Under the pieces are notes generated by a model. It ran no database searches and was not told where the DNA came from. It saw only the letters and a program-made list of their open reading frames with translations. From Pseudomonas iranensis (GTDB lineage: Bacteria > Pseudomonadota > Gammaproteobacteria > Pseudomonadales > Pseudomonadaceae): DNA of 64,000 nucleotides. This document shows positions 18,184 through 26,860 of the stretch, piece after piece (position 1 is the first letter of the stretch; every line of letters begins with the position of its first letter). The stretch is from assembly GCF_014268585.2 (NCBI RefSeq), contig NZ_CP077092.1:2666001-2730000 (forward strand). Direction: 5' to 3'. The translations under genes were made by a program, and so were the position numbers.

Positions 18184-19623
18184 TCAGGCGATCAAGCCCA
18201 GTGTCAGCCCCTTCAGGGTGGCGGCTGCACGGGTCGAGCATTGCAATTTGCGAAAGATGCTTTCCATGTGCGTGCGTACCGTGCTCGGACTGATAGCCAA
18301 CAGTTGCGCGACTTGTTTGTTGCTGGCGCCACGGCTGATTTCCAGAAGAATGCGGCACTCACGGGCTGTCAGCAGCGTAGGCTTGGGTTGCCGCAGGCGG
18401 CGCTCGCCACTGGCGGCAGCAATGACCGCTTCGCAGACATCGTTATCGAACAGGCCACGGCCGGCATCCTGTCTGAGTAGCGTGGCGGCTGCGGCTTCGT
18501 CGTGGGCTGTTCGCCATGGCCGGGCTTGCCTCAACGCTACCCAGGCGACCGAGGTGGCGAACAGCCGATGTCCGGCATTCAGTGCATCACCCGCCACGCC
18601 GCGAAAATAGCCGCTGCCATCGAGCCGTTCATACGCGTGGGTGGCTATCTCGGCGGGCGCGGCCAGTTCCATTACCGGCCTGAGCGCCTGTTGCGTCCAG
18701 TAAGGCACCAGGCGCACTCGCTCTGCCGCACCGTAGGGCAGCGGCCCTGGGCTATTCCATAGGTGATTGGAAACGGCTGCGCGGCCGAGACCGTAAATCA
18801 GCGCGGACTTGCCAATGTTTGCCAAAGTCGGTTCACCCAGCCCCCACAGGCGCGCAGCTTCCATGGCGACATGGGCGACCTGACGCGAATGCCCGGCCAG
18901 CCATGGCAGCTTCAAGTCAATGACGTCTCCGACCAAAGTCAGCGAGACACGACGCTGCTCAGGCACGGGTTCAACTTTAGTGGAAAGCGTTTCGAGTTCC
19001 GCCAGCCAGGCCTTGGCATTAGCCACCAGCAACGACACCAGCGACGCTGGATAGCGCCGATCCGACTGCTCGTTGATCCAGCGCAACGCCGCGTCCAGGC
19101 CGTGAGCGCGAGTGAGAATATCCAGGTCACCGGCCATGACCACCTGATAGGCGACCTCCGGGATGTGTTCATGGCTTACGCCCAACGGTCGGCCAGTGCC
19201 GTCGTAAGTTTCGAACACCCGACACAGGCCCGCTTCGACGGCGGTTCCGAGCTGGAGGGTTTTGGCGATTGCACCGGACACTTCACAGTGCACCACGGCC
19301 AGCGGGGTTGCCTGATGCACCGCGTTCATCTGTTCATTGCCGAGGGTCAGATCGAGCATTGCGCGGCGACCATCGACGTCGTCGCCCAGCAGGTCGGCAA
19401 AGCCTTCGGCGTTGGCCGTGCACCCAGACCAGCGCAGCAAGGCAATCTGCTCTGCAACCTGCAAATGCTCACCGGCGCCGTGGCATGCCTGCGCGAGCAT
19501 CCGCGCCAAAGCGGCAACGCGCCGGGAATGACCGAGCGGTTGCCCCATGCTGAGGTCACCGACCTGGGCGATGGTTGCCAGTGCGCCGTCCAGCGAGATG
19601 TCCAGTTGCAAGCCACTATCCAT
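18184..19623 (-). CDS. Double degenerate HD-GYP-like protein with LuxR-type DNA-binding domain
   Basis: About 479 residues from the ATG at 19623 (MDSGLQLDISLDG); a GTG at 19662 is an alternative and neither has a clear ribosome-binding site. Two tandem HD-GYP-like halves are visible. The first has GHSRRV (~31) and ETYDGTGRPLG (~138). The second has GHSRQV (~244), ALIYGLGRAAV (~274) and YERLDGSGYFRG (~331). In both, the metal-binding HD pair is replaced (RWSG in the first, YG in the second), so phosphodiesterase activity is unlikely. The C-terminus (415-475) is a LuxR helix-turn-helix (LLTARECRILLEISRGASNKQVAQLLAISPSTVRTHMESIFRKL). It is probably a ligand-sensing regulator of the divergent hydrolase/oxidoreductase operon. 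Confidence 0.85.
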   Translation of the reverse strand: MDSGLQLDISLDGALATIAQVGDLSMGQPLGHSRRVAALARMLAQACHGAGEHLQVAEQIALLRWSGCTANAEGFADLLGDDVDGRRAMLDLTLGNEQMNAVHQATPLAVVHCEVSGAIAKTLQLGTAVEAGLCRVFETYDGTGRPLGVSHEHIPEVAYQVVMAGDLDILTRAHGLDAALRWINEQSDRRYPASLVSLLVANAKAWLAELETLSTKVEPVPEQRRVSLTLVGDVIDLKLPWLAGHSRQVAHVAMEAARLWGLGEPTLANIGKSALIYGLGRAAVSNHLWNSPGPLPYGAAERVRLVPYWTQQALRPVMELAAPAEIATHAYERLDGSGYFRGVAGDALNAGHRLFATSVAWVALRQARPWRTAHDEAAAATLLRQDAGRGLFDNDVCEAVIAAASGERRLRQPKPTLLTARECRILLEISRGASNKQVAQLLAISPSTVRTHMESIFRKLQCSTRAAATLKGLTLGLIA

Positions 19624-19711
19624 GAAAAATGCCCCGGGGTCGGATAATTGACCGATGCCCACAACGCAGGCCAGTCAGCAGAATCTGAACTCCCGAACAG
19701 GAGCTCATCCA

Positions 19712-20485
19712 ATGAAAACAATCAAATCGAAATTCGCCACCGTCGCCTTTGCCCTGGCCAGTACCTTCTTGGCCGGCGCCAGCCACGCGCAGGATACAAC
19801 GCCTTCGGTGGTGATCGTACACGGCGCCTTCGCTGACGGTTCCGACTGGGCCAAAGTCGTGCCACTGCTGCAAGCCAAAGGCGTGGCCGTGACCGTTGTG
19901 CAAAACCCGCTCACCTCGCTGGCCGACGACGTTGCCGCCACGCGCCGCGCGCTGAACAACCAGCAGGGCAAGGTGGTGCTGGTCGGTCACTCCTGGGGTG
20001 GCACGGTGATCACCGAGGCTGGCAGCGACCAGAAAGTGAGCGCTCTGGTGTATGTCGCCGCCTTCGCGCCAGAGGCCGGGCAAACCAGTGGCGAACAGGG
20101 TAAAGGCGCGCCGACGCCGCCGGGCATCAGTCAGATCAAGGCTGACGGTAACGGCTTCCTCTATCTGACCCCCGAAGGCATGGCCAAGGACTTCGCTCAG
20201 GATCTGCCGGCCGCGCAAACTGCCGTCATGACTGCCACGCAAGGACCGATCAAGGCCTCGGCTTTCGAAGATAAAACCACCGTTTCGTCCTGGAAAACCA
20301 AGCCGTCCTGGTACCTGCTCGCTACCGAAGACCGGATGATTCATCCCGACGTCCAGCGTTCTGCCGCCAAGCGTATCGGTGCGAGCCTTGCAGAGGTGCA
20401 CGCCAGCCATGTCCCGCAGCAGTCGCAGCCGGCCGAGGTCGCCGCAGTGATTCTCAAGGCCGTGCACAGCGTTGCTGAACAGTGA
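19712..20485 (+). CDS. Exported alpha/beta hydrolase
   Basis: The 257-residue protein has a signal peptide (MKTIKSKFATVAFALASTFLAGASHAQ). An alpha/beta hydrolase core follows: VVIVHGAFADGSDWAKVVPLLQAKG (oxyanion region), GHSWGG (nucleophilic serine), acid near ATEDRMIHPD and histidine in HASHVPQQS. The ATG at 19712 follows AGGAG. It is close to esterase/chloroperoxidase-type hydrolases. It is divergent from the HD/LuxR gene and 26 bases upstream of a GMC oxidoreductase gene, so the two probably share a transcript. Substrate unknown. Confidence 0.9.
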   Translation: MKTIKSKFATVAFALASTFLAGASHAQDTTPSVVIVHGAFADGSDWAKVVPLLQAKGVAVTVVQNPLTSLADDVAATRRALNNQQGKVVLVGHSWGGTVITEAGSDQKVSALVYVAAFAPEAGQTSGEQGKGAPTPPGISQIKADGNGFLYLTPEGMAKDFAQDLPAAQTAVMTATQGPIKASAFEDKTTVSSWKTKPSWYLLATEDRMIHPDVQRSAAKRIGASLAEVHASHVPQQSQPAEVAAVILKAVHSVAEQ

Positions 20486-20511
20486 TCGCGCCATCGAAGG
20501 GGAGCGGGCGT

Positions 20512-22056
20512 ATGGACCCTCAAAGCGATCACGACTATGACTTCATTGTCTGTGGTGCCGGCACGTCGGGCTGCGTGGTCGCTGCGCGGCTTGCCGATGA
20601 GTCAGGCGCACGGGTTCTGCTGATTGAGGCCGGCGAAGACTATTCTGGCCCCGAGGTGACAGAACCAGCGCAATGGCCGCTGAACCTCGGCTCTGCGCGC
20701 GACTGGGCATTCGAGGGCCAAGCCGATCCACGCTTGAACGGTCGACGGCTCCCGTTGAGCATGGGCAAGGGGCTCGGCGGAGGTTCGAGCATCAACGTGA
20801 TGGTCTGGTCGCGCGGCCATCGCGCCGATTGGGAGCATTTTGCTGCCGAGTCTGGCGACCCGGCCTGGGGTTACGCATCGGTGCTCGATTACTACCGCAG
20901 GATCGAAAACTGGCAAGGCAGCCCGGACGCCACCCGGCGTGGTTCAGGTGGGCCGGTACATGTCGAACAGCCGGCCACGCCTCAACCCCTTGCGTTGGCA
21001 ACGCTGGAGGCGGGTGGCGATCTGGGCATCCCACGATTCGACAGTCCCAATGGCGAGATGATGGAAGGCGCAGGAGGGATCGCTGTCACCGACTTGCGCA
21101 TCAAACAGGGCAAGCGCGAGTCAGTTTACGACGCCTACATCCGGCCACGCTTGCACTGTCCGAACCTGACGGTGCTGACCGGGGCGTTGGTGACCGGCGT
21201 GTTGCTGGTCGGCACCCGGGCCGTCGGTGTCGAAGTGTTGATCGCCGGCGAGCGGCGCCGCTTTCATGCCGCATCTGAAGTCGTTCTGTCCATGGGCGCG
21301 GTGCAATCACCGAAAGTGCTCATGCAGTCGGGCATCGGTCCGGCGGATGAACTGCGAAAACACGGCATCGCACCGGTCGTTCATTTGCCCGGTGTCGGCG
21401 AGAATTTGCAGGATCACCTGGCTTTCGGCTGTACGTGGGAGTACCGACAACCCCAGGCGGTCGCTGGCAGCGGATGCGAAACCACCTTGTACTGGAAAAG
21501 CGACAGTCGCCTGGAAGCCCCGGATCTGTTGCAGTGTCAGCTGGCATTTGCGGTACCGTCTCCGCCAGAGGTCGCCATACAACCGCCGGAGCATGGTTGG
21601 ACGATGTTCGCCGGGCTGGCCAGACCGGCCAGTCGCGGATGCCTGCGACTGTCGGGTGCAGGGCCGCTGGATGCACCGATCATTGAGCCGAACTCCCTGA
21701 GCGAGCCCGAGGACATGGCCGCAGCCCATGCGTCGATCGAACTGTGCCGGGCGCTCGGCAACAGCCAGGCCTTCGATGGGCTGATCAAGCGCGAAGTCGT
21801 GCCCGGGCCGAGAGAACGCCGCGCTATGGAACAGTTCATCCGCAACTCGGCGATGACCTACTGGCACCTGTCGTGTACGGCAAAAATGGGCCGCGATGCG
21901 CTGTCGGTGGTTGACCACCAATTGCGCGTGTACGGGATCGACGGGCTGCGCGTTGCAGATGCCTCGATCATGCCGCGCATCACCGTTGGCAACACGATGG
22001 CGCCGTGTGTCGTTATTGGTGAGCGGGCGGCGGAGCTGGTGCTTGCGGGAGTATAA
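20512..22056 (+). CDS. GMC-family FAD oxidoreductase
   Basis: The 514-residue flavoprotein has the dinucleotide motif DFIVCGAGTSGCVVAARLADE (N-terminus) and GKGLGGGSSINVMVWSRGHRADW. The GMC C-terminal active-site block is YWHLSCTAKMG...LRVADASIMPRITVGNTMAPCVVIGERAAELV. The chosen start has GGGGAG upstream. Family members include choline, alcohol and other primary-alcohol dehydrogenases; the substrate is not identifiable. It follows the exported hydrolase gene, which could supply an alcohol from an ester. No signal peptide is present, so it is cytoplasmic. Confidence 0.92.
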   Translation: MDPQSDHDYDFIVCGAGTSGCVVAARLADESGARVLLIEAGEDYSGPEVTEPAQWPLNLGSARDWAFEGQADPRLNGRRLPLSMGKGLGGGSSINVMVWSRGHRADWEHFAAESGDPAWGYASVLDYYRRIENWQGSPDATRRGSGGPVHVEQPATPQPLALATLEAGGDLGIPRFDSPNGEMMEGAGGIAVTDLRIKQGKRESVYDAYIRPRLHCPNLTVLTGALVTGVLLVGTRAVGVEVLIAGERRRFHAASEVVLSMGAVQSPKVLMQSGIGPADELRKHGIAPVVHLPGVGENLQDHLAFGCTWEYRQPQAVAGSGCETTLYWKSDSRLEAPDLLQCQLAFAVPSPPEVAIQPPEHGWTMFAGLARPASRGCLRLSGAGPLDAPIIEPNSLSEPEDMAAAHASIELCRALGNSQAFDGLIKREVVPGPRERRAMEQFIRNSAMTYWHLSCTAKMGRDALSVVDHQLRVYGIDGLRVADASIMPRITVGNTMAPCVVIGERAAELVLAGV

Positions 22057-22091
22057 AGCGCCCACAACGCCCCGCTGCGCAAAATCTGCTT

Positions 22092-23033
22092 TCACTCGTT
22101 CGCAAGATTTTCCCTCGCCCACTGCTCAGCCGTCGTGACCTGAATCGCCCGCTGCTCATTGAACGTGCCCGCTTTCGGCCACGCCACACCTCGACCTTGG
22201 GCAAACACCGCGCGGTATTTTTTGATGTGGTGAGTGGGGTCTTTTTCCAGTTCCTGCATCAGGTGCGGCACTGTCCAGACGTTGCGCTTGAAGGGCCGTC
22301 CGAGCACGCGTTCGAGAAGGCCCGCGACCTGTTCATAGGTCAGCGTGTCGCCCGACAGATACACGATCTCGTTGCGAAAACGCGGTTCGAAGAAAACGAT
22401 TTGTGCGGTCAGCTTGCCGATGTCGTCCGGGGTCGTCAGCGTCACGCTGGTGTCCAGGCTGCCCAGGGCGTTAACGGTGTCGTTGTCGAAATCAACGACT
22501 TCAAACACCGGCTCGAAGAGGAAACTGGTAAACATGCCGGTCGAGATGATCACCCATTCGGTTTTGTCCTGCGCGCGCAGCAGTTCGCGCACGTCGAGCT
22601 GAGCATCGAACAGATCCTGCGGACTGCCCCGGCCGATCACTTCGAAGTCCACGCCAAACTGCCAGGGAAAGTAGCGTTTGATGCCCGACTTGAGCGCAGC
22701 GGTCGCCAGCTTCATCGGCGTCTCGCGACCAGCGACCATGCCGGCGCAGCCGATGACGGTATCGAAAGGTGCGAAGACTTCGGCCAGTTGGTCGATCGAA
22801 TCGTTGACCAGATCTGCCGCCACCATCTGCACGCCGAGACTGCGCAGTTCATCAATTTCGGCTTTCTTTGCCGGCACCTGACTGTCGATCGTCGAGTCCC
22901 TGAGCAGGACACTGATCGTGCTGCCGGGCGAGCGCTTTGCCACTCGCGCAAGGTTGCGCAAAACCGGCAGGCCGAGCTCGCCTGCACCCAGGACAAGAAT
23001 GGATTGCGGAGAAGGGTGGCTCGATTCGGTCAT
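22092..23033 (-). CDS. NmrA-like NAD(P)-binding reductase (isoflavone-reductase type)
   Basis: The 313-residue atypical SDR starts at the ATG at 23033 behind AGGAGA. It has the glycine-rich motif ILVLGAGELGLPVLRNLAR. The NmrA/isoflavone-reductase blocks are DTVIGCAGM, KRYFPWQFGVDFEVIGRGSPQDLFDAQLDVRELL and EWVIISTGMFTSFLFEP. It is divergent from an HxlR regulator, which most likely controls it. Likely role: reduction of an aromatic or reactive carbonyl compound; inference from the family. Confidence 0.88.
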   Translation of the reverse strand: MTESSHPSPQSILVLGAGELGLPVLRNLARVAKRSPGSTISVLLRDSTIDSQVPAKKAEIDELRSLGVQMVAADLVNDSIDQLAEVFAPFDTVIGCAGMVAGRETPMKLATAALKSGIKRYFPWQFGVDFEVIGRGSPQDLFDAQLDVRELLRAQDKTEWVIISTGMFTSFLFEPVFEVVDFDNDTVNALGSLDTSVTLTTPDDIGKLTAQIVFFEPRFRNEIVYLSGDTLTYEQVAGLLERVLGRPFKRNVWTVPHLMQELEKDPTHHIKKYRAVFAQGRGVAWPKAGTFNEQRAIQVTTAEQWARENLANE

Positions 23034-23108
23034 GATGTCTCCTGAGATCTGCATGTAAGATCGGCAAATGCTGGCACGATCGGGCAGCACTCAGAAGAAG
23101 GCACACGC

Positions 23109-23585
23109 GTGATACCAAGTGAAGAAATGACTGATCAGCAAGCGCTCAGTGAGGCAGAAGCGATCTGCCAGACGCTCAGACGAGACGATGATGGCGTGCG
23201 CCGCGAAGTGCTCGCGCACGCCGGCAGTCGCTGGTCTTTGGGCATCCTGCATGCCTTGGGGGTGTACGGCACGATGCGCCATGCCGAGCTCAAACGGCAG
23301 ATGACCGGCGTGACTCAGCGCATGTTGACCAAAACCCTGCGTGCGCTGGAACGCGACGGCCTGCTGACCCGGCGCGAGCTCGACCAGGTGCCGCCGCACG
23401 TCGAGTACGAGCTGACGCCATTGGGCATGGGCTTGCTGGTGCGGATGTCGCCGATCTGGACTTGGGTGGTGGAAAACGTCGAGGGTTTCCGCCAAGCGCG
23501 ACGCACGTTCGATAGCCAGATCGGCAAGAAACCCTCATGGCAAATTCCTGTTCCAGCGCGGGATGATTCTGAAGCGTCAGACTGA
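23109..23585 (+). CDS. HxlR-family transcriptional regulator
   Basis: The protein has about 158 residues with the HxlR winged helix: RWSLGILHALGVYGTMRHAELKRQMTGVTQRMLTKTLRALERDGLLTRRELDQVPPHVEYELTPLG. The start may be the GTG at 23109 (AAGAAGG upstream) or the ATG at 23127. Transcribed away from the NmrA-type reductase gene with a 75-base shared promoter region. HxlR regulators often sense electrophiles or aldehydes, but no obvious redox cysteine arrangement is evident beyond the cysteine near residue 19. Confidence 0.9.
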   Translation: MIPSEEMTDQQALSEAEAICQTLRRDDDGVRREVLAHAGSRWSLGILHALGVYGTMRHAELKRQMTGVTQRMLTKTLRALERDGLLTRRELDQVPPHVEYELTPLGMGLLVRMSPIWTWVVENVEGFRQARRTFDSQIGKKPSWQIPVPARDDSEASD

Positions 23586-23596
23586 GGTTTCGCGCT

Positions 23597-24010
23597 TCAG
23601 CTCAGCGGCACCGCGAACACGGCACTGGCGCGCGCAACCGTTCGCTCACCGACGTGCAGACTGACGCCAGCAAACGCCAGTTGGCGGCCCTTTCTGGAGT
23701 GTTCAAGACGCACTTCGAGCCACTCGTTGATTTGCACCGCACCGAGATAATCCAGGGTCATGCTCGCCGTGATCAACGGCTGCGGCGGATCGCTGGAGAA
23801 GGCCATGGCGTAGCCCATGCCGACATCGGCCAAAGTCGCCAATACACCACCATGCAAAGTGCCGCGACCATTGGCGTGGCGGGAGTCGGTCAGCAAGCCC
23901 AGCTCCAATTGCAGGCCGTGGCCTCTGGCGTAGATCGGGCCGAGCAGATCCAGCAACGGACTGCTGCGGGTGAATGGAGTGAAACCTTCGGGAATGGCCG
24001 TGGCGTTCAT
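23597..24010 (-). CDS. PaaI-type hotdog-fold thioesterase
   Basis: The 137-residue protein has the hotdog-fold blocks RHANGRGTLHGGVLATLADVGMGYAMAF, ITASMTLDYLGAVQINEWLEVRLE and GERTVARASAVFAVPL. GTLHGGVLATLAD is the active-site region of PaaI-like acyl-CoA thioesterases. The ATG at 24010 follows CAGGACGGG. Its substrate is unknown. It converges on the HxlR gene and lies downstream of an AraC gene on the same strand. Confidence 0.9.
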   Translation of the reverse strand: MNATAIPEGFTPFTRSSPLLDLLGPIYARGHGLQLELGLLTDSRHANGRGTLHGGVLATLADVGMGYAMAFSSDPPQPLITASMTLDYLGAVQINEWLEVRLEHSRKGRQLAFAGVSLHVGERTVARASAVFAVPLS

Positions 24011-24129
24011 GATCCCGTCCTGATGCAGGTGGCTGACCTGTGTGATTGAGCGGGGAGTCGCAGGAGGGGGCAAGCACTATGCGGATGGGGAATTTGCTGC
24101 GATAAGTGCGCGGAGCAGGGCACTGAATG

Positions 24130-25071
24130 TCAGTGCGACGACACAAACGGCGAAGCAGTCGTCGGTGCCGGCAGCGCATAGGCCTGTTTCATCCACGCAA
24201 CTTCCGCTAGCGGTGTGCGGCCGAAGAGGCGTTTAAAGTCGCGGCTGAATTGCGAGGCGCTTTCGTAGCCGACCAGAAATGCAGTTTTTGCCGCAGTCAG
24301 GTCGTTGCGCAGCATCAGCAATCGCGCCTGGTGCAGCCGCGTCGACTTCAGATACTGCATCGGCGAGGAATCGGTAACCTTGCGAAAGTGCAGGTGAAAA
24401 TTCGGCACGCTCATCTGCGCTTCCCCGGCCAGGGTTTCTACGTCGAGATGTTGGTGATAGCAACTGTGGATCTTGTGGATGGCGCGGGTCACTTTGCCGA
24501 ACTGGCCCTGTTGGGCGATGGCGGCACGCAGGGTGCCGCCTTGTTCGCCGGTGAGGATGCGGTAGTAGAGCTCGCGCAGCATCGCCGGCCCGAGGATTTG
24601 CGCGTCGGCATCGTTGCTCATCACTTCAAGAAAACGCAGGGTTGACCGGCGTAGCGGTTCGTCGAGTGGGGAGGCGTACATGCCCATCGGCTGCGCTGTG
24701 GGGAAATCCCACCGCTCATCGACCTGCTGAATCAGCTCGCCAGCCAAAGCGAAATCCAGACGCACGTACACCGCGAGCATTGGCTCGGCTTCGCTGGCGT
24801 CGGTTTCCATGGTGAAGGGTACCGGCACCGACACCACCAGATAGTGCTGAGCGTCGTAGACGTAGACTTCATCGCCGAGATAGCCGCGTTTACGCCCCTG
24901 ACAAAGGATCACGATGCCCGGTTCGTACAACACCGGCGTGCGGGTCAGCGGTCGGTTGGAGCGCAGGAAACGCACATCCTCCAGCGGGCTCAGGTTGTAA
25001 CCTTCCAGTGGTGCGAGCTGGCTCATTAGCTGGACCATGCGCGTTGTGATTGGGTCTTTCGGTTTCGGCAT
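24130..25071 (-). CDS. AraC-family regulator with AraC_N sensor domain
   Basis: The 313-residue protein has the N-terminal domain LEGYNLSPLEDVRFLRSNRPLTRTPVLYEPGIVILCQGRKRGYLGDEVYVYDAQHYLVVSVPVPFTMETDAS, typical of the AraC_N group. The C-terminal double helix-turn-helix has VETLAGEAQMSVPNFHLHFRKVTDSSPMQYLKSTRLHQAR and FLVGYESASQFSRDFKRLFGRTPLAE. In Pseudomonas such regulators often control a neighbouring SDR or aldo-keto gene. Here the SDR gene at 25303 lies upstream on the same strand, beyond an inverted-repeat element. Confidence 0.92.
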   Translation of the reverse strand: MPKPKDPITTRMVQLMSQLAPLEGYNLSPLEDVRFLRSNRPLTRTPVLYEPGIVILCQGRKRGYLGDEVYVYDAQHYLVVSVPVPFTMETDASEAEPMLAVYVRLDFALAGELIQQVDERWDFPTAQPMGMYASPLDEPLRRSTLRFLEVMSNDADAQILGPAMLRELYYRILTGEQGGTLRAAIAQQGQFGKVTRAIHKIHSCYHQHLDVETLAGEAQMSVPNFHLHFRKVTDSSPMQYLKSTRLHQARLLMLRNDLTAAKTAFLVGYESASQFSRDFKRLFGRTPLAEVAWMKQAYALPAPTTASPFVSSH

Positions 25072-25141
25072 GGGCTGCGGGTTTCCTTTTGAAAAGGCGG
25101 GTTTGAACCTGTCTGGCTGATTGGCGGGGTGTCAGACAGAG

Positions 25142-25289
25142 CCCTCACCCTAGCCCTCTCCCAGAGGGAGAGGGGACTGACCGCGCTGCTTTCTGGTACT
25201 ACGCCGACCTGTAATATCGTGCCGAACGCGGGGGTTGAATTCACCCGCGATCGGCTCCCTCTCCCTCCGGGAGAGGGCTGGGGTGAGGG
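25142..25289. repeat. 148-base inverted-repeat element (CCCTCACCC type)
   Basis: Two 33-base arms at 25142-25174 and 25257-25289 are inverted copies with 31 of 33 matches. Each starts CCCTCACC(C/T)(C/T)AGCCCTCTCCC and contains its own small hairpin. The 82-base middle has no coding content. I recognise the arm as a repeat often dispersed between Pseudomonas genes, which makes this a MITE-like or REP-derived unit rather than a terminator, though it could fold as one. Confidence 0.8.
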
Positions 25290-25302
25290 TGCTTTTGATC
25301 TT

Positions 25303-26127
25303 TCAGCCATCCGTCGAGCGGCTAAGCGCTGCCCATTGCTCAATACTCTCCGCCGTGCGCTGCAATTTGTCACGCACCAGCGCCAGCGCATCACTGCCCA
25401 ATAGCAGGTGAGCCGGCGGGTTTGGACTGTCGATGATCGTCAGCATGACCCGTGCAGCTTTCTGCGGATCGCCCAGCTGATGGCCACTTTTCTCCTCGCG
25501 GGCCTTGCGCACCGGATCGAAGCTTGCGTCGTAGTCACTGATGCTACGCGGCGTGCGTTGCATCGAGCGGCCTGCCCAATCGGTGCGAAATGACCCCGGC
25601 GCCACAGCGGTGACAAAAATATTGAAGGGCGCAAGCTCCTTGCTCAAGGTGTCGGAGATACCCTCAAGCGCAAACTTGCTGCCGCAGTAATACGCGATCC
25701 CGGGCATGGTGATATGGCCGCCCATCGAAGTGATATTGAGGATATGCCCCGCGCGGCGCTGGCGGAAATACGGGACAAACGCCTTGGTCACCGCCACTGC
25801 GCCAAACACGTTGACGTCGAACTGGCGACGCATTTCCTCCAGCGATGACTCTTCGAAAATCCCCTCATGGCCATAACCTGCGTTGTTGACCAGCACGTCC
25901 ACCGGGCCGTGACGATCCTCCACAGCCGCAACCACCCTATCGATGGCATCGAATTCGGTAACGTCCAGCAGCACCCCATGCGCGCGCTTGGGCGACAGCG
26001 CTTCGCAGGCTGCCAGCGCGGATTCACTGCGCACTGTGCCGATAATCCTGTGACCTTGAGCGAGCGCTTCCTTGGCCAGCGCCTGGCCGAAGCCGCTGCT
26101 GACACCGGTGATGAAAAGAGTCTTCAT
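25303..26127 (-). CDS. SDR-family oxidoreductase
   Basis: The 274-residue short-chain dehydrogenase has TGVSSGFG (residues ~7-14), VLVNNAGYGHEG, active-site Ser in ITSMGGH and YYCGSK, and AVAPGSFRTDWAGRS. The stop is only 14 bases from the inverted-repeat element. The sequence resembles uncharacterised SDRs paired with AraC_N regulators, as here. Substrate unknown. Confidence 0.92.
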   Translation of the reverse strand: MKTLFITGVSSGFGQALAKEALAQGHRIIGTVRSESALAACEALSPKRAHGVLLDVTEFDAIDRVVAAVEDRHGPVDVLVNNAGYGHEGIFEESSLEEMRRQFDVNVFGAVAVTKAFVPYFRQRRAGHILNITSMGGHITMPGIAYYCGSKFALEGISDTLSKELAPFNIFVTAVAPGSFRTDWAGRSMQRTPRSISDYDASFDPVRKAREEKSGHQLGDPQKAARVMLTIIDSPNPPAHLLLGSDALALVRDKLQRTAESIEQWAALSRSTDG

Positions 26128-26259
26128 GGATCTGTACTCCAGGAGGCAATTGGAGAGGCCATGCTAGGGTGGATAACGCTGGTGGACGATGCCGAATCGG
26201 ATCGAAGTATTGCCTGTTCCTATCAATAGAGTGTTCGATCAGGTCTTGCCTCAAAAAAC

Positions 26260-26297
26260 GGAAAAGTCCTGCAGGTCTCAAACCCGCAGGACTTTTC
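26260..26297 (-). terminator. Rho-independent terminator of the repeat-protein gene
   Basis: On the minus strand GGAAAAGTCCTGC pairs with GCAGGACTTTTCC around a short loop, and a run of six T follows directly (CCGTTTTTTG). It lies about 20 bases after the stop of the gene at 26317-26649. The stem is 13 base pairs with one bulge near the loop. Confidence 0.85.
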
Positions 26298-26316
26298 CTG
26301 TCTCAGCATCACGCGC

Positions 26317-26649
26317 TTATGCTGCGCGACGGCCCGGTGTACGGTCCGATCCATCAGCGGCGAGGGCCTCACCCAGTGGGGTGCGGTCTGAGCCGTCGGC
26401 AGCGATGGCCTGGCCTTGTGGGGTCTTGTCATAGCCGTCTTCAACCAGGCCTTGTTCCTCGAGGCGGTTGCGGCCGTTTTCAGCCAGAGCCTGACCCTGC
26501 GGCGTACGTTCCGAGCCATCGGCAGCAACAGTCTGCTGTGGTTCGCTGACCTGGGTGAAGAAACGATCTTCCTGATTGCTCGGTACGGCGAATGCGCTGG
26601 CGCTGAGAGCGAAGGTGGCGATAGCGATCAGTTGGCTTACAGTTTTCAT
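26317..26649 (-). CDS. Small exported protein with ADGS-RTP tandem repeats
   Basis: The 110-residue protein has signal peptide MKTVSQLIAIATFALSASAFA. A mature part of imperfect ~16-residue repeats follows: ADGSERTPQGQALAENG, VEDGYDKTPQGQAIAADG, ADGSDRTPLGEALAADG, ADGSDRTPG. The repeats are rich in Asp, Gly, Thr and Gln with no cysteine, so the protein is probably periplasmic and poorly ordered. The ATG at 26649 follows GGAG at good spacing. A strong terminator closes the gene, which looks monocistronic. I cannot name a function. Confidence 0.85.
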   Translation of the reverse strand: MKTVSQLIAIATFALSASAFAVPSNQEDRFFTQVSEPQQTVAADGSERTPQGQALAENGRNRLEEQGLVEDGYDKTPQGQAIAADGSDRTPLGEALAADGSDRTPGRRAA

Positions 26650-26860
26650 GGCGGTGACTCCGGTCAAATTTCGATTGAGGTCCGGGTCGTTCAGATCAGT
26701 CTCTGGTTAACCCGTTGCAGTGGTGTGTTCTGCATGGGTTCAGATTAGGGGGCAGGGCGGTATCGGCGTTAGGCGGATACTGTTGGCGATTTGCCTGATT
26801 CTGCTCGCTGAAGATGATTTACAGGCTAGCGACCTTATGGCTTCACGGCGCCGCGAGCAA

